This document shows, piece by piece, positions 6,761-14,699 of a stretch of DNA of 39,741 bases. The notes under the pieces were generated by a model, which was given only the letters and a program-made list of their open reading frames with translations, was not told the DNA's origin and did no database searches. Numbering within the stretch: the first letter of the stretch is position 1; each line of letters starts with the position of its first letter. Location of the stretch: the NCBI GenBank assembly GCA_944393385.1, contig CALYAA010000019.1, positions 1 to 39,741 on the forward strand, read 5' to 3'. A program made the translations under genes and the position numbers. This DNA is from an uncultured Clostridia bacterium (GTDB lineage Bacteria; Bacillota; Clostridia; TANB77; CAG-508).

Positions 6761-7567
6761 TTAATATAAAAATTCATCTAAATTCTTAAATTCATATCCC
6801 TGTTTCTTTGCTTCTTTAATTATTGTATCTAACACTTCTGAATTTGTTTTTGAATTTGAATGTAATAACATAATTTCCCCTGGATGAAAATTATTTGTTA
6901 TTATTTTTATAGCATCTTCTTTAGATTGTTGATTTTTTTCATCCCAATCACAATATGCAAAACTCCACATTACTGTTTTATACCCTAATGAATCAGTCTT
7001 TTTTAATGTTCTTTTATTAAATTCTCCTTTTGGTGGTCTAAAGTATTTCATTTCATATCCGAATTTTTCATATACAGATTGATGTAGTTTCATAATTTCT
7101 TCTTCTATTTTTTCATCACTTATGCTTGGTAAACTAGGATGTTGACATGTATGATTACCTATATTATGATTTTCATTAATCATTCTTTTTACCTTATCTG
7201 TTGCAGAATTAAGATAATGTGCTGTTATAAAGAATGTTGCTGTTACATTATTTTCTTTTAATGTATCTAAAATATTATCAATATATCCTGCTTCATAACC
7301 AGAATCAAATGTTAAATATATAAATTTATTTTCTTTATTACCTAAACATATACCTCCATTTTCTTCTAATTCTTGTTTGTTAGAAGCTCCTACATCAGGT
7401 TGTTCATGGTTATTAGCCCTTTTAATCCCCCAACCTATTGTTTTTTCTGATATTTCTCCATTAACTAATAATGTATTATTATTAGTTATTATTACACTTA
7501 TCACAAAAATTGCGATTACAAATAAGGTCATTATTTTTAATTTATAATTGATTTTATTATTTTTCAT
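6761..7567 (-). CDS. pdaA: Delta-lactam-type polysaccharide deacetylase (PdaA-like)
   Basis: A 268-residue NodB-family deacetylase. From the chosen ATG there is a membrane or signal segment at about 13-28, then the PdaA-specific block GWGIKRANNHEQPD (45-58). The NodB motifs follow: TFDSGYE (86-92), the metal-binding NHTCQHP (138-144, with H139 and H143), RPPKGEF, and LLHSNSKTN near the C-terminus. PdaA removes the N-acetyl group from muramic acid during formation of muramic delta-lactam, the spore-cortex modification needed for germination. The reading frame extends upstream to a GTG at 7594, but the ATG at 7567 has a GGAA seven bases before it and a normal N-terminus, so I prefer it. Motif 1 has Ser where generic NodB proteins have the second Asp (TFDDG). 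The PdaA group also departs from TFDDG here, so this is expected. Confidence 0.9.
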   Translation of the reverse strand: MKNNKINYKLKIMTLFVIAIFVISVIITNNNTLLVNGEISEKTIGWGIKRANNHEQPDVGASNKQELEENGGICLGNKENKFIYLTFDSGYEAGYIDNILDTLKENNVTATFFITAHYLNSATDKVKRMINENHNIGNHTCQHPSLPSISDEKIEEEIMKLHQSVYEKFGYEMKYFRPPKGEFNKRTLKKTDSLGYKTVMWSFAYCDWDEKNQQSKEDAIKIITNNFHPGEIMLLHSNSKTNSEVLDTIIKEAKKQGYEFKNLDEFLY

Positions 7568-7781
7568 TATAAATTCCATTCCTTTCCAAGGCACACATAG
7601 TTATAAAAGATTCTTCTTTTAAACTATTTTCTTTCTTAATGTGCAATTTCTTTTTTTTAATTTTATGTGTAATAATTTTAAAATATTACTTTTTATTATT
7701 TTTAGTATTAATATATAAATTTATATATAATTAAGGACTTTTAATCAAAAAGTTTTTGAGTCATTCTATGCAAATAGAGTA

Positions 7782-7810
7782 TTGACAAGTTTTGAAATTT
7801 ATTTTATATT
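7782..7810 (+). promoter_or_regulatory. Sigma-A-type promoter for the agrA-agrC pair
   Basis: TTGACA (7782-7787) is followed by a 17-nt spacer and TATATT (7805-7810), a near-consensus vegetative promoter 58 nt before the response-regulator start. An inverted repeat, ACTTTT with AAAAGT, lies about 40 bp upstream; I cannot say whether it is an operator. Confidence 0.75.
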
Positions 7811-7867
7811 TTAATTTGTGATTTGTCGAAATTTTATTGATTCTATCGAATGAACATAGGAGAAACA

Positions 7868-8578
7868 ATGTTAAACTTTGTAGTTTGTGATGATGATATT
7901 CATATGTTAGATAGAATTTCATCTTTGTTAGAAAAAGTTATTATTGCAAATGATTTTGATGCAAAAATAGTTTATAAAACAACTGATTTTAAAAAGTTAT
8001 TATCTTATATCTCTGAAAATATAGTAAATGTAGTTATTCTTGATATTGAATTTTATGGACATTCTGAAAATGGATTAGATGTTGCAAAACAAATAAGATT
8101 TTTTAATAAAAACTGTTATTTAATTTTTATTACAAGTCATTTTGAATATATTGCTGAAGCTTATAAATACACGACTTTTGACTATATCTTTAAATATTGT
8201 CTTAATACAGAAACTCTAACAACTACTTTAAGTAGATTATTTGATGATGTTTCAGCATCTGAAAGTAAGTTTTTAAAAATAGATAACAAAAATACTTTTA
8301 TAGATTTAAATGATGTTCAATATATCGAAAAAAGTGGAGCAAAAATTATTTATCATACTTCTAAAACAGACTACATTACTTATAATTCTTTTAATAAACT
8401 AAAACTCCCAAAAAACTTTGTAAGATGTCATAAATCTTTTATTGCAAATATTAATAATATATCTAAAATTTCTTTTAATGATAATATAATTCATTTTAAA
8501 AACAATTCTATATGTTATATAGGACCAAAATATAGGAATGTATTAAAGGAGGTGATGGATATTGTCACAATCTCTTAA
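7868..8578 (+). CDS. AgrA-like LytTR response regulator
   Basis: A 236-residue regulator with an N-terminal receiver domain and a C-terminal LytTR DNA-binding domain. The acidic pocket is D8-D10 (VVCDDD), the likely phosphorylation site is D59 (VVILDIEF), and the switch Thr/Ser lies in FITSHF. The lysine of FDYIFK is present but followed by Tyr instead of the usual Pro. LytTR runs from about residue 130 to the end, with the characteristic FVRCHKSFIANINNI block. I chose the ATG at 7868 because AGGAG lies five bases before it; the upstream in-frame ATG at 7850 lacks a site. The kinase gene overlaps its 3' end. With agrB and agrD nearby, the likely role is the AgrA-type output of a peptide quorum-sensing circuit. 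Confidence 0.9.
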   Translation: MLNFVVCDDDIHMLDRISSLLEKVIIANDFDAKIVYKTTDFKKLLSYISENIVNVVILDIEFYGHSENGLDVAKQIRFFNKNCYLIFITSHFEYIAEAYKYTTFDYIFKYCLNTETLTTTLSRLFDDVSASESKFLKIDNKNTFIDLNDVQYIEKSGAKIIYHTSKTDYITYNSFNKLKLPKNFVRCHKSFIANINNISKISFNDNIIHFKNNSICYIGPKYRNVLKEVMDIVTIS

Positions 8579-9926
8579 TTATATTTGGAATGCATTTACA
8601 AGTGAAAATGAAATTTTATTAAACTTATTATTAATTCCAGCAGGATTAATTGAAGCATATTTAACGCTCACTTTAGCAACACTTATTTTTAATATTAATT
8701 TGTCAAAGCGCAAAAAGGCATTGTTTATTATTATTTATGCTTTTGGAAGTTTAATAATTTCTACATTTATACCTGCTCCTTTTTGTGTAATATTAAATTA
8801 TGTTTTATTTTTTCTTATTATTAAACTATATACAAAAATGAGCTTTATAAAAACACTTATTACTGAAATTTTTGCATCTTTTACTTTTGGAATAATAAAT
8901 ATATTAGTGCAAAATCCTTACATAACATTAATAAACATTGATTTTGAAACATACTTAAGTGTTCCAATATATAGAATAATCTACTTAATTTTAGTTTACA
9001 GTATCACTCAATTAATTATATTTATCTTAAAGAAATTCAGAAAGAAGAGAATATCACTAGATTATATAGACAATTTGGATAAAAAGACTTTGATAATACT
9101 TTATATGAATATCGTTACTGGTTTTATAACATTAATATTACAATCAGTTATTACAACTTTTTATATAAATGTTGTACCACTTATAATTACTTTTGCTAAC
9201 TTTTTATTATTTATTTTCTTTTTCTGTACAAGCATTTATAGTTTTACGCGTATTATAAAATTAGCAGATACCCGAAAGAATCTAGAAAGTGTAGAAGAAT
9301 ATAATAAATCTTTAACAATTTTATATGATGAAGTAAAAGGATTTAATCATGATTTTAAAAATATCATTTCTACTATTGATGGATATGTTGAAAATAATGA
9401 TATTTCCGGACTTAGACAATATATTGGAGAAGTTAAAGAAGATTGTAGAATTACTAATAATTTATCTATTTTAAATCCAAGAACTATAAATAATCCTGGA
9501 ATTTATAGTTTGTTAAATAATAAATATTTTAAGGCAACTAATGCTGGAATAAAATTTGAATTAGATTTCTTTTTGGATTTGAATACATTACAAGTTAATA
9601 ATTATAAATTTTCTAGAATTCTTGGCGTTCTTTTAGATAATGCAATTGAAGAAGCAGAAAAATGTGATGAGAAGATAATTAAGGTTTCATTTAGAAGAGA
9701 AAATAAAAACCATAGAGCTGTTATTTTAGTACAAAATACTTACACAAATAAAAATGTAAATATTGAAGAGATTTTTAAAAAGGGATTTTCAGGTAAACAA
9801 AACCATTCTGGTATTGGCTTATGGGAAGTTAGAAAATATGTTAAAAATAGTAAGAATTTAGATTTATATACTTTTAAAAACGATAAATTCTTTAGTCAAG
9901 AATTAACTATTTATGATTTAGATTAA
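8562..9926 (+). CDS. AgrC-like GHKL sensor histidine kinase
   Basis: A 454-residue membrane kinase. The N-terminal half (about 20-225) has six or so hydrophobic segments, as in peptide-sensing AgrC kinases. The cytoplasmic half has the phospho-acceptor motif FNHDFKNIIS (H263), the N box LLDNAIEEA (N360) and the G box GIGLWEVRKY (417 onward), typical of the HATPase_c_5/GHKL group. It starts at TTG (8562), 17 bp inside the response-regulator gene. The start is supported by a perfect AAAGGAGGTGAT (8545-8556) nine bases upstream of it. No ATG in this frame comes before the first membrane segment. Overlap implies coupled translation. A terminator follows at 9931-9954. Confidence 0.92.
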   Translation: MSQSLNYIWNAFTSENEILLNLLLIPAGLIEAYLTLTLATLIFNINLSKRKKALFIIIYAFGSLIISTFIPAPFCVILNYVLFFLIIKLYTKMSFIKTLITEIFASFTFGIINILVQNPYITLINIDFETYLSVPIYRIIYLILVYSITQLIIFILKKFRKKRISLDYIDNLDKKTLIILYMNIVTGFITLILQSVITTFYINVVPLIITFANFLLFIFFFCTSIYSFTRIIKLADTRKNLESVEEYNKSLTILYDEVKGFNHDFKNIISTIDGYVENNDISGLRQYIGEVKEDCRITNNLSILNPRTINNPGIYSLLNNKYFKATNAGIKFELDFFLDLNTLQVNNYKFSRILGVLLDNAIEEAEKCDEKIIKVSFRRENKNHRAVILVQNTYTNKNVNIEEIFKKGFSGKQNHSGIGLWEVRKYVKNSKNLDLYTFKNDKFFSQELTIYDLD

Positions 9927-9930
9927 TTTA

Positions 9931-9954
9931 AAAAGCACTTTGAAAAGTGCTTTT
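9931..9954. terminator. Bidirectional Rho-independent terminator
   Basis: AAAAGCACTT (9931-9940) and AAGTGCTTTT (9945-9954) form a perfect 10-bp stem with a TGAA loop and T-runs on both strands. It serves the kinase gene on the plus strand and the ABC permease on the minus strand, which end facing each other. Confidence 0.9.
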
Positions 9955-9982
9955 TTTAATTTTTTCCAAAATAGTTTCTATT

Positions 9983-12496
9983 TTAAATATTATCCTTACG
10001 AATAGTTTCTATTATATTTAATTTATTAATCTTATTTAATGAATATTTCATTATTCCTCCAATTAATATACCTACTGCTATAATAGATATTATAATTGCA
10101 TCTATTGGGAAAATATAATTTAATTCAACATTTATTGAAAATCCTAAATATATAACATAAGAAAATATTAATCCTAAAATAATTCCAATGCTTAAAGATT
10201 TTACTCCTAAAAATATTGTTTCTAGTCTTATCATTTTATTGAATTCTTTTTTGGTCATTCCAATTGATTTTAAATGCATAAATTCTCTTTGTCTAAGTTC
10301 CATACTTGTTGTTATTGTATTAAATATATTTGTTGTTCCTATTAATGCTGTAACAAATATAAATCCATATAAAAATATTGAAATTCCTATTACTAGAGCT
10401 TGTTGTTCTCTTCTTGTTTCTGCATTATTTCCTAATGCCCAATATGAATCTGAATAATTTTCTTTAATATATTTTTCTAATTCTATATCATCTTCTGTTT
10501 GAATATGCAAAAAGCAAGTTTGATTTTCTGATTTGTAATATTTATCCATATATTCATCACTTACTATTAAAAAAGCTGATGGCCCAGATGTTAAAAATAA
10601 AGGTGTTTCACTTGTAACTTTTATTATTTCTGATTTTACTATTTCTTTTTCATAGTCAATATACATGGAAATTTGATCACCTTCTACATAATCATAATAA
10701 TCAATTTGCTGATATGTGAATTTACCATTTTCTTCAATCGATTCTGTTGCAACATCCATAAGAATAATTTTGTCTTTTGCTATTTCATAATTTAAACCTA
10801 AAGATTTTATATATCTCTCATATTCTTGTTTTCCTAAAGATACCAAACTACAATAAGTATGACCTGTTTTTACTTTATTAAAATCTTCTGTAAAATGTTC
10901 TTCATCATCAACAATTTCAACAGATAGACTTCTATATAATTGATATCTATTTTGATTAATTTTTGCATCTTCTGTAACCTTTTTTAATTTTTCATAATCA
11001 TCACTATTAGCAAATAAATCATAATTTTCTTGATTTACATATACTTTAACTACTTTAGAAGTATATTTAGAAAAAGATATTGCAGTTATTAATAATGTTA
11101 CACTTATAATTATTGAAACAATTGTTGTTCTATATCTTTTTTTATTTCTTTTTATATTTTTATATGATATTACTCCACCAATTCCAAAGAATTTTTTAAT
11201 AATTTTGGGTGTTTTTAGTTTCTTTGAATTTATTTTTAATTCTTTATTTCCTCTTATTGCTTCAAGTGGTGATAATTTAGAAGCTTTTTTGGCTGATTTT
11301 CTTGCTGATAAGTATAAAACTAAACTACTCAAAATAATAATTAATATTATTGCATATATATTAGTTGAAAATATAAACTCCATTCCAAATAAATTTCTGC
11401 CTAATGATATTCCTAAAATCTCTAAAAATGCAAAAATAAAAATTATTCCAAATATAATTCCAATAGGAATAGAAATTATTCCTATTATAAATGCCTCATG
11501 GAATACAATTTTTCGAATTTGTTTTTTGGTTGCTCCTATTGATGATAATATTCCATATTGTTTTATTTTTTCAGTAATTGATATATCAAAACTGTTTCTA
11601 ATACAATATACTGATGTTAATCCTATAACCAATATAATTATTCCTACAACTGAATAAACCATTTTAGCTGTTTCATCTATATAATCTCTTGTTTCCATTC
11701 CTAATAAAGTACTATTATACAAATAAATATATTTATTATTTTCATATTTTGCTAAGTTTTTTTCTGTTATAGCATTATTAGATCCTATCAAATTTTTAAA
11801 TGTATTATCATCTATTCCTTGTATTTTTGCAATTGTTTCTAATCTTTTATCTAAATCCTTTATTTTAACATACACATTTAATCTATCTGTTTGTGTATAT
11901 TCATCCAATTTAGTAATTGCTATATATGTATCTAAATTAGAATTGTTTACCATTTCTATATATTCATCTGTAATATTTACAATTCCTACTATGGTATATG
12001 ATTTTTTATTTGAATTATCTTCATTTTGCACTTCTAATTCAATTTGACTTCCTAATTTTATTTCCTCTTCATTATACTTTGTTAATGTATCTGCAAAAAT
12101 TATTTCACTATCTGTTTGAGGCATTCTCCCATCTGTTATTTCTAGCCCTAAATTATCCAAAGATTCTTGAGAAAAACTTAGAATTTTTAAAGGTATTTTA
12201 GTACTTGAATCTTCTTCAAAATAAGCATCTCCTAAAATTTTTGTCACAAAAAATTTATCAATATTCTCATTTTGAGAAAATTCTTCTAATTCTGATGCAG
12301 GTACATTCAAAAATCCATAATGATAATCTCCATTTGTCTTTTTAGTATGTTCTAGCAAAGACTTTTGGAAACTTGAAAGAATTGTTACAATACTAGTTAA
12401 TAGAAAAGTGGCTAATATTACTCCTATAATTGTTGCAATTGTTCTTTTTTTATTTAATTTTAAATTTATAATGGTTAAATTATTTAGAAATTTCAT
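9983..12496 (-). CDS. FtsX-family ABC transporter permease
   Basis: An 837-residue permease with two FtsX-type repeats. A first membrane helix lies at about 17-40. A large extracytoplasmic domain follows to about residue 270, then three helices near 275-405. A central helix starts the second repeat near 455, a second large external domain covers about 480-690, and three more helices end the protein. FtsX hallmarks such as EKIKQYGILSSIGATKKQI (about 310-328) and REFMHLKSIGMTKKEF are visible. I prefer the ATG at 12496, seven bases after GGAGGG; the ATG at 12502 is too close to it. It forms an ABC pair with the ATPase 12 bp upstream. Similar pairs export or sense antimicrobial peptides (BceAB type) or export small molecules (MacB type). 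The substrate cannot be read from sequence. Location inside the agr region suggests quorum-controlled export or immunity. Confidence 0.85.
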   Translation of the reverse strand: MKFLNNLTIINLKLNKKRTIATIIGVILATFLLTSIVTILSSFQKSLLEHTKKTNGDYHYGFLNVPASELEEFSQNENIDKFFVTKILGDAYFEEDSSTKIPLKILSFSQESLDNLGLEITDGRMPQTDSEIIFADTLTKYNEEEIKLGSQIELEVQNEDNSNKKSYTIVGIVNITDEYIEMVNNSNLDTYIAITKLDEYTQTDRLNVYVKIKDLDKRLETIAKIQGIDDNTFKNLIGSNNAITEKNLAKYENNKYIYLYNSTLLGMETRDYIDETAKMVYSVVGIIILVIGLTSVYCIRNSFDISITEKIKQYGILSSIGATKKQIRKIVFHEAFIIGIISIPIGIIFGIIFIFAFLEILGISLGRNLFGMEFIFSTNIYAIILIIILSSLVLYLSARKSAKKASKLSPLEAIRGNKELKINSKKLKTPKIIKKFFGIGGVISYKNIKRNKKRYRTTIVSIIISVTLLITAISFSKYTSKVVKVYVNQENYDLFANSDDYEKLKKVTEDAKINQNRYQLYRSLSVEIVDDEEHFTEDFNKVKTGHTYCSLVSLGKQEYERYIKSLGLNYEIAKDKIILMDVATESIEENGKFTYQQIDYYDYVEGDQISMYIDYEKEIVKSEIIKVTSETPLFLTSGPSAFLIVSDEYMDKYYKSENQTCFLHIQTEDDIELEKYIKENYSDSYWALGNNAETRREQQALVIGISIFLYGFIFVTALIGTTNIFNTITTSMELRQREFMHLKSIGMTKKEFNKMIRLETIFLGVKSLSIGIILGLIFSYVIYLGFSINVELNYIFPIDAIIISIIAVGILIGGIMKYSLNKINKLNIIETIRKDNI

Positions 12497-12507
12497 CTTC
12501 ATCCCTC

Positions 12508-13170
12508 CTAAACAATCTTTCCATCTTCAATTTTTATAATCCTATCTGCTTCTTTTGCTATTTCTGGATTATGTGTTATCATTATTATTGTTTGTCCTAA
12601 TTCTTTATTTGATTTTTTTAATAATGCAATAATTTCATTACTAGATTTTGAATCTAAATTCCCTGTTGGCTCATCTGCAAGTACTACAGCAGGATTATTA
12701 ATTAGACTTCTTCCTATTGCAACTCTTTGTTGTTGCCCTCCTGATAACTCGTTTGGTAAATGTGTTATTCTATCCTTTAATCCTAAAGTTGATATCAATA
12801 AATTTAATCTTTCTTGGTCTACTTCTTTTCCATCTAAATCACAAGGAAGAGTAATATTTTCTTTGACATTTAATATTGGCATTAAATTATAAAATTGATA
12901 TATAATTCCAATATTTTGTCTTCTAAATATAGCTAATTTGTCATCATTTAATTGATAAATATCTTTTCCATCCACAAAAACTTTTCCAGAGGTTGGTCTA
13001 TCTACTCCACCAATTAAGTGTAATAATGTCGATTTTCCACTTCCAGAACTTCCTATTATTGCAACAAATTCTCCTTTTTCTACAGTTAATGATACATTAT
13101 TTAGTGCAATTACTTCATTTTCTCCATTTCCATATTTTTTTGTTAAATTTTCTACTTTTACTATTTCCAT
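12508..13170 (-). CDS. ABC transporter ATP-binding protein (MacB/BceA/LolD type)
   Basis: A 220-residue ATPase. It has Walker A (GSSGSGKST), a Q-loop (YQFYNLMP), the signature LSGGQQQRVAIGRSL, Walker B (VVLADEPTGNLD) and the switch histidine (MITHNPE). The VALADEPTGNLDS form is typical of ATPases that pair with FtsX permeases, and the next gene is such a permease. The start is the ATG at 13170, because a GGAGG lies eight bases upstream; the longer frame from 13185 would place that site inside the coding region. It energises the transporter formed with the 9983-12496 product. A sigma-A-like promoter lies at 13232-13260. Confidence 0.93.
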   Translation of the reverse strand: MEIVKVENLTKKYGNGENEVIALNNVSLTVEKGEFVAIIGSSGSGKSTLLHLIGGVDRPTSGKVFVDGKDIYQLNDDKLAIFRRQNIGIIYQFYNLMPILNVKENITLPCDLDGKEVDQERLNLLISTLGLKDRITHLPNELSGGQQQRVAIGRSLINNPAVVLADEPTGNLDSKSSNEIIALLKKSNKELGQTIIMITHNPEIAKEADRIIKIEDGKIV

Positions 13171-13231
13171 AAAAACATCCTCCATTTATTTAATCAAGAA
13201 AATAATATTTTACATTTTTCCTAATAACTAT

Positions 13232-13260
13232 AATTTATTTTTTTTTATAAATATTGTCAA
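13232..13260 (-). promoter_or_regulatory. Candidate promoter of the ABC transporter operon
   Basis: On the minus strand TTGACA (13260-13255) is followed by a 17-nt spacer and TAAATT (13237-13232), 62 bp before the ATPase start. The spacer contains a long A-run. A repeated hairpin ends 20 bp upstream of the -35 box. Confidence 0.6.
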
Positions 13261-13280
13261 TACTTTTAAAAATATTTACA

Positions 13281-13346
13281 GAACAATAGTGGGCTTTCTT
13301 TATCATTTTATCTTTTCATAACTTTTTTAAGCCCATGTCATTGTTC
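13281..13346. repeat. Repeated GC-richer stem-loop, copy 1
   Basis: GAACAAT (13281-13287) pairs with ATTGTTC (13340-13346), and TGGGCTT (13290-13296) with AAGCCCA (13329-13335). The loop is about 32 nt. The homology to copy 2 continues about 18 nt past the stem (GTGC, then CAA and TTTTACAAA). It stands out against the AT-rich surroundings. Confidence 0.75.
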
Positions 13347-13397
13347 GTGCAACAATTTTACAAAGTAACCCCAAATTCATCTGTTGTGACAAAGCCT

Positions 13398-13434
13398 TCT
13401 TATATAATAGAAAAGTATAACTTTCATATTATAG
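13398..13434. repeat. AT-rich hairpin with GAAAAG / CTTTC core
   Basis: TATAATAGAAAAG and CTTTCATATTATA form an imperfect stem between the two copies of the GC-richer stem-loop. It resembles the hairpin at 6716-6757 in both sequence and layout. Confidence 0.5.
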
Positions 13435-13498
13435 AACAATAGTGGGCTTCTTTAGAATTTTCTATTTTCATAATTTTTTGAAGCCCACGTCATTGTTC
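13434..13498. repeat. Repeated GC-richer stem-loop, copy 2
   Basis: GAACAAT (13434-13440) pairs with ATTGTTC (13492-13498), and GTGGGCTTC (13442-13450) with GAAGCCCAC (13480-13488). Compared with copy 1 the outer arms are identical and the loop has changed. The T opposite G next to the inner stem in copy 1 is C here, restoring a pair. Confidence 0.75.
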
Positions 13499-13504
13499 GT
13501 GCGC

Positions 13505-13594
13505 CAAATTTTACAAATGTAAAATTTGTGTGCAACCGTTGGAGCGAAGCTCTTTTATTGAATAGGAAAAAGCGATTTTTCCTATTCAATAAAA
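13505..13594. repeat. Two further perfect hairpins in the agrD-ABC gap
   Basis: CAAATTTTAC (13505-13514) pairs perfectly with GTAAAATTTG (13519-13528). TTTTATTGAATAGGAAAAA (13553-13571) pairs perfectly over 19 bp with 13576-13594 around a GCGA loop. With the flanking AGCTC and GAGCT, the second stem extends further with small interior gaps. No ORF is visible in 13186-13663. Confidence 0.7.
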
Positions 13595-13618
13595 AATGAG
13601 CTGTATTGGAGCTCATTT
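13594..13618 (-). terminator. Rho-independent terminator of agrBD
   Basis: On the minus strand AAATGAGCT (13618-13610) pairs with AGCTCATTT (13602-13594) and is followed directly by TTTATTG. It lies 46 bp past the agrD stop codon. Confidence 0.85.
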
Positions 13619-13663
13619 AAATTGAATTGAATTAATATTTAAGAAAAACGTTTCTTTAGGAAT

Positions 13664-13783
13664 TTAGTCTTTTTTAATTAATGATGCTGGCATCTTTGGT
13701 TGATGACCAACCCATAAAATTACACATGCAGTATTTGAAGCTTTTGCATATTTTTCTGCAAGTTTAGCTAAAAATTTTAACAT
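13664..13783 (-). CDS. AgrD-like cyclic (thio)lactone autoinducer precursor
   Basis: A 39-residue ORF with a strong GGAGG eight bases before its ATG. It has the three parts of an AgrD peptide. There is an amphipathic basic N-terminus (MLKFLAKLAEKYAKAS). A core follows around the ring cysteine, NTACVILWVG (C20). The C-terminus carries the clostridial recognition tail HQPKMPASLIKKD. It lies 69 bp downstream of agrB on the same strand and is followed by a terminator. AgrB would cleave it and close the ring between Cys20 and a downstream carboxylate to give the signal read by the kinase at 8562-9926. The tail proline is 12 residues after the cysteine, against 10 in the characterised AgrD peptides I could recall. 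The ring may therefore be larger than five residues or the cleavage site shifted. Confidence 0.9.
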   Translation of the reverse strand: MLKFLAKLAEKYAKASNTACVILWVGHQPKMPASLIKKD

Positions 13784-13852
13784 AATAAATTCCTCCTTCT
13801 TTTGTAAATATTTATAATATAAGAATAATAAATTATTCTATATTATACTAAA

Positions 13853-14464
13853 TTAATTGTTTGCATATATTTCATGTCCATATTTATTTTTTGTTATGTT
13901 ATATGCAAATCTCGTTATTGTTAAGGTTTGTATTAAATCACCAAATATTATAATTCCTGAAATTGTGTTATTGGGTATTATTATAGCTATTAGAAATTCA
14001 AGTGTTAAAATAATGTATGAAAAAACTTGTTTTTGAAATCTTTCTTTTTTTCTTAAAATTGGGAAATTTTCTGTGTCAGCTGGTGCATACATTTTTATCA
14101 TTATCATACAAAATGTCCATATAATAATTGCTGATATTATCTTTATATTTCCTTCTAAAATAAAATATTTACCTAATAGTGCAGATCCACTGTATAATAA
14201 TGATGTATATATAATACATCCTATATGAGTTTTCATATGTACTCCGCCAGATACACATCTATATGGTGCTATTATTAAAACAGATAATAATGTTAATTTA
14301 AATATTCCTAAAAAATATGCAATTACAAGTATAATTATTCCTTTTGGTAATTCACCTATTAAAATTTGCAATCCATACATTATTATTTCTGCTCTTTCAT
14401 CATCAACTTCTGGCATTTGTTTTCTTATTTTTTCTGTTAATTTAGTACATATTTTATCTATCAT
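13853..14464 (-). CDS. agrB: AgrB-like autoinducer-processing membrane protease
   Basis: A 203-residue membrane protein of the accessory gene regulator B family. The catalytic motif PYRCVSGGVHMKTHIGC places His76 and Cys83 exactly seven residues apart, as in the staphylococcal enzyme (His77, Cys84). About five hydrophobic segments lie between residue 40 and 185, and the N-terminus is amphipathic. AgrB is a cysteine endopeptidase that removes the AgrD C-terminus and forms the cyclic thiolactone. An AAAGGAG site precedes the ATG by about ten bases. The agrB-agrD order is the standard one, but agrC and agrA are not downstream; they lie 4 kb away on the other strand. Confidence 0.95.
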   Translation of the reverse strand: MIDKICTKLTEKIRKQMPEVDDERAEIIMYGLQILIGELPKGIIILVIAYFLGIFKLTLLSVLIIAPYRCVSGGVHMKTHIGCIIYTSLLYSGSALLGKYFILEGNIKIISAIIIWTFCMIMIKMYAPADTENFPILRKKERFQKQVFSYIILTLEFLIAIIIPNNTISGIIIFGDLIQTLTITRFAYNITKNKYGHEIYANN

Positions 14465-14559
14465 CTATATCAGTCTCCTTTAAGACTTTTCTTTTGTATA
14501 AATATACTTTATCACAAAAATTTAAATTTTTTTAATTTATTGCACCAAAAGCTTGTTTT

Positions 14560-14595
14560 CCATCATGAAAAGTTATTTTTTTATTTTCATGATGG
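14560..14595. repeat. Perfect 12-bp hairpin upstream of agrB
   Basis: CCATCATGAAAA (14560-14571) pairs with TTTTCATGATGG (14584-14595). A second perfect stem, TTTATTTTTC (14625-14634) with GAAAAATAAA (14644-14653), follows. Both share the GAAAA/TTTTC core seen in other intergenic hairpins of the window. They lie between the hemW terminator and the agrB start. Confidence 0.55.
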
Positions 14596-14645
14596 ATTTT
14601 GCCATTTTCATGAAATGATAAATCTTTATTTTTCTCAAAAAGCGA

Positions 14646-14686
14646 AAAATAAACTTAAATTATTTTTTATAATTTAAGTTTATTTT
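14646..14686. terminator. Terminator hairpin after hemW
   Basis: An 18-bp perfect stem, 14646-14663 with 14669-14686, encloses a five-T loop, 14 bp past the hemW stop codon. It is made almost entirely of A and T with flanking T-runs, so it is best read as the end of the murD-hemW transcript. Confidence 0.75.
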
Positions 14687-14699
14687 ATTGTTTTTAACT

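Noticed and set aside
11205..11657. A plus-strand 150-aa ORF antisense to the ABC permease
   Set aside because: It lies entirely within the permease coding region in another frame, has no ribosome-binding site, and its composition is that of reversed codons. Similar plus-strand ORFs opposite other minus-strand genes were rejected for the same reason.
13281..13618. A CRISPR array or a toxin-antitoxin locus in the agrD-ABC gap
   Set aside because: The two repeats are long stem-loops with different loops, not short direct repeats with unique spacers, and no small ORF with a ribosome-binding site is present there.
14465..14560. An AgrA/LytTR operator shared by agrBD, the ABC transporter and the agrAC promoter
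   Set aside because: I compared the three upstream regions by eye and found no repeated motif beyond A/T runs. The inverted repeat upstream of agrAC is not repeated at the others.
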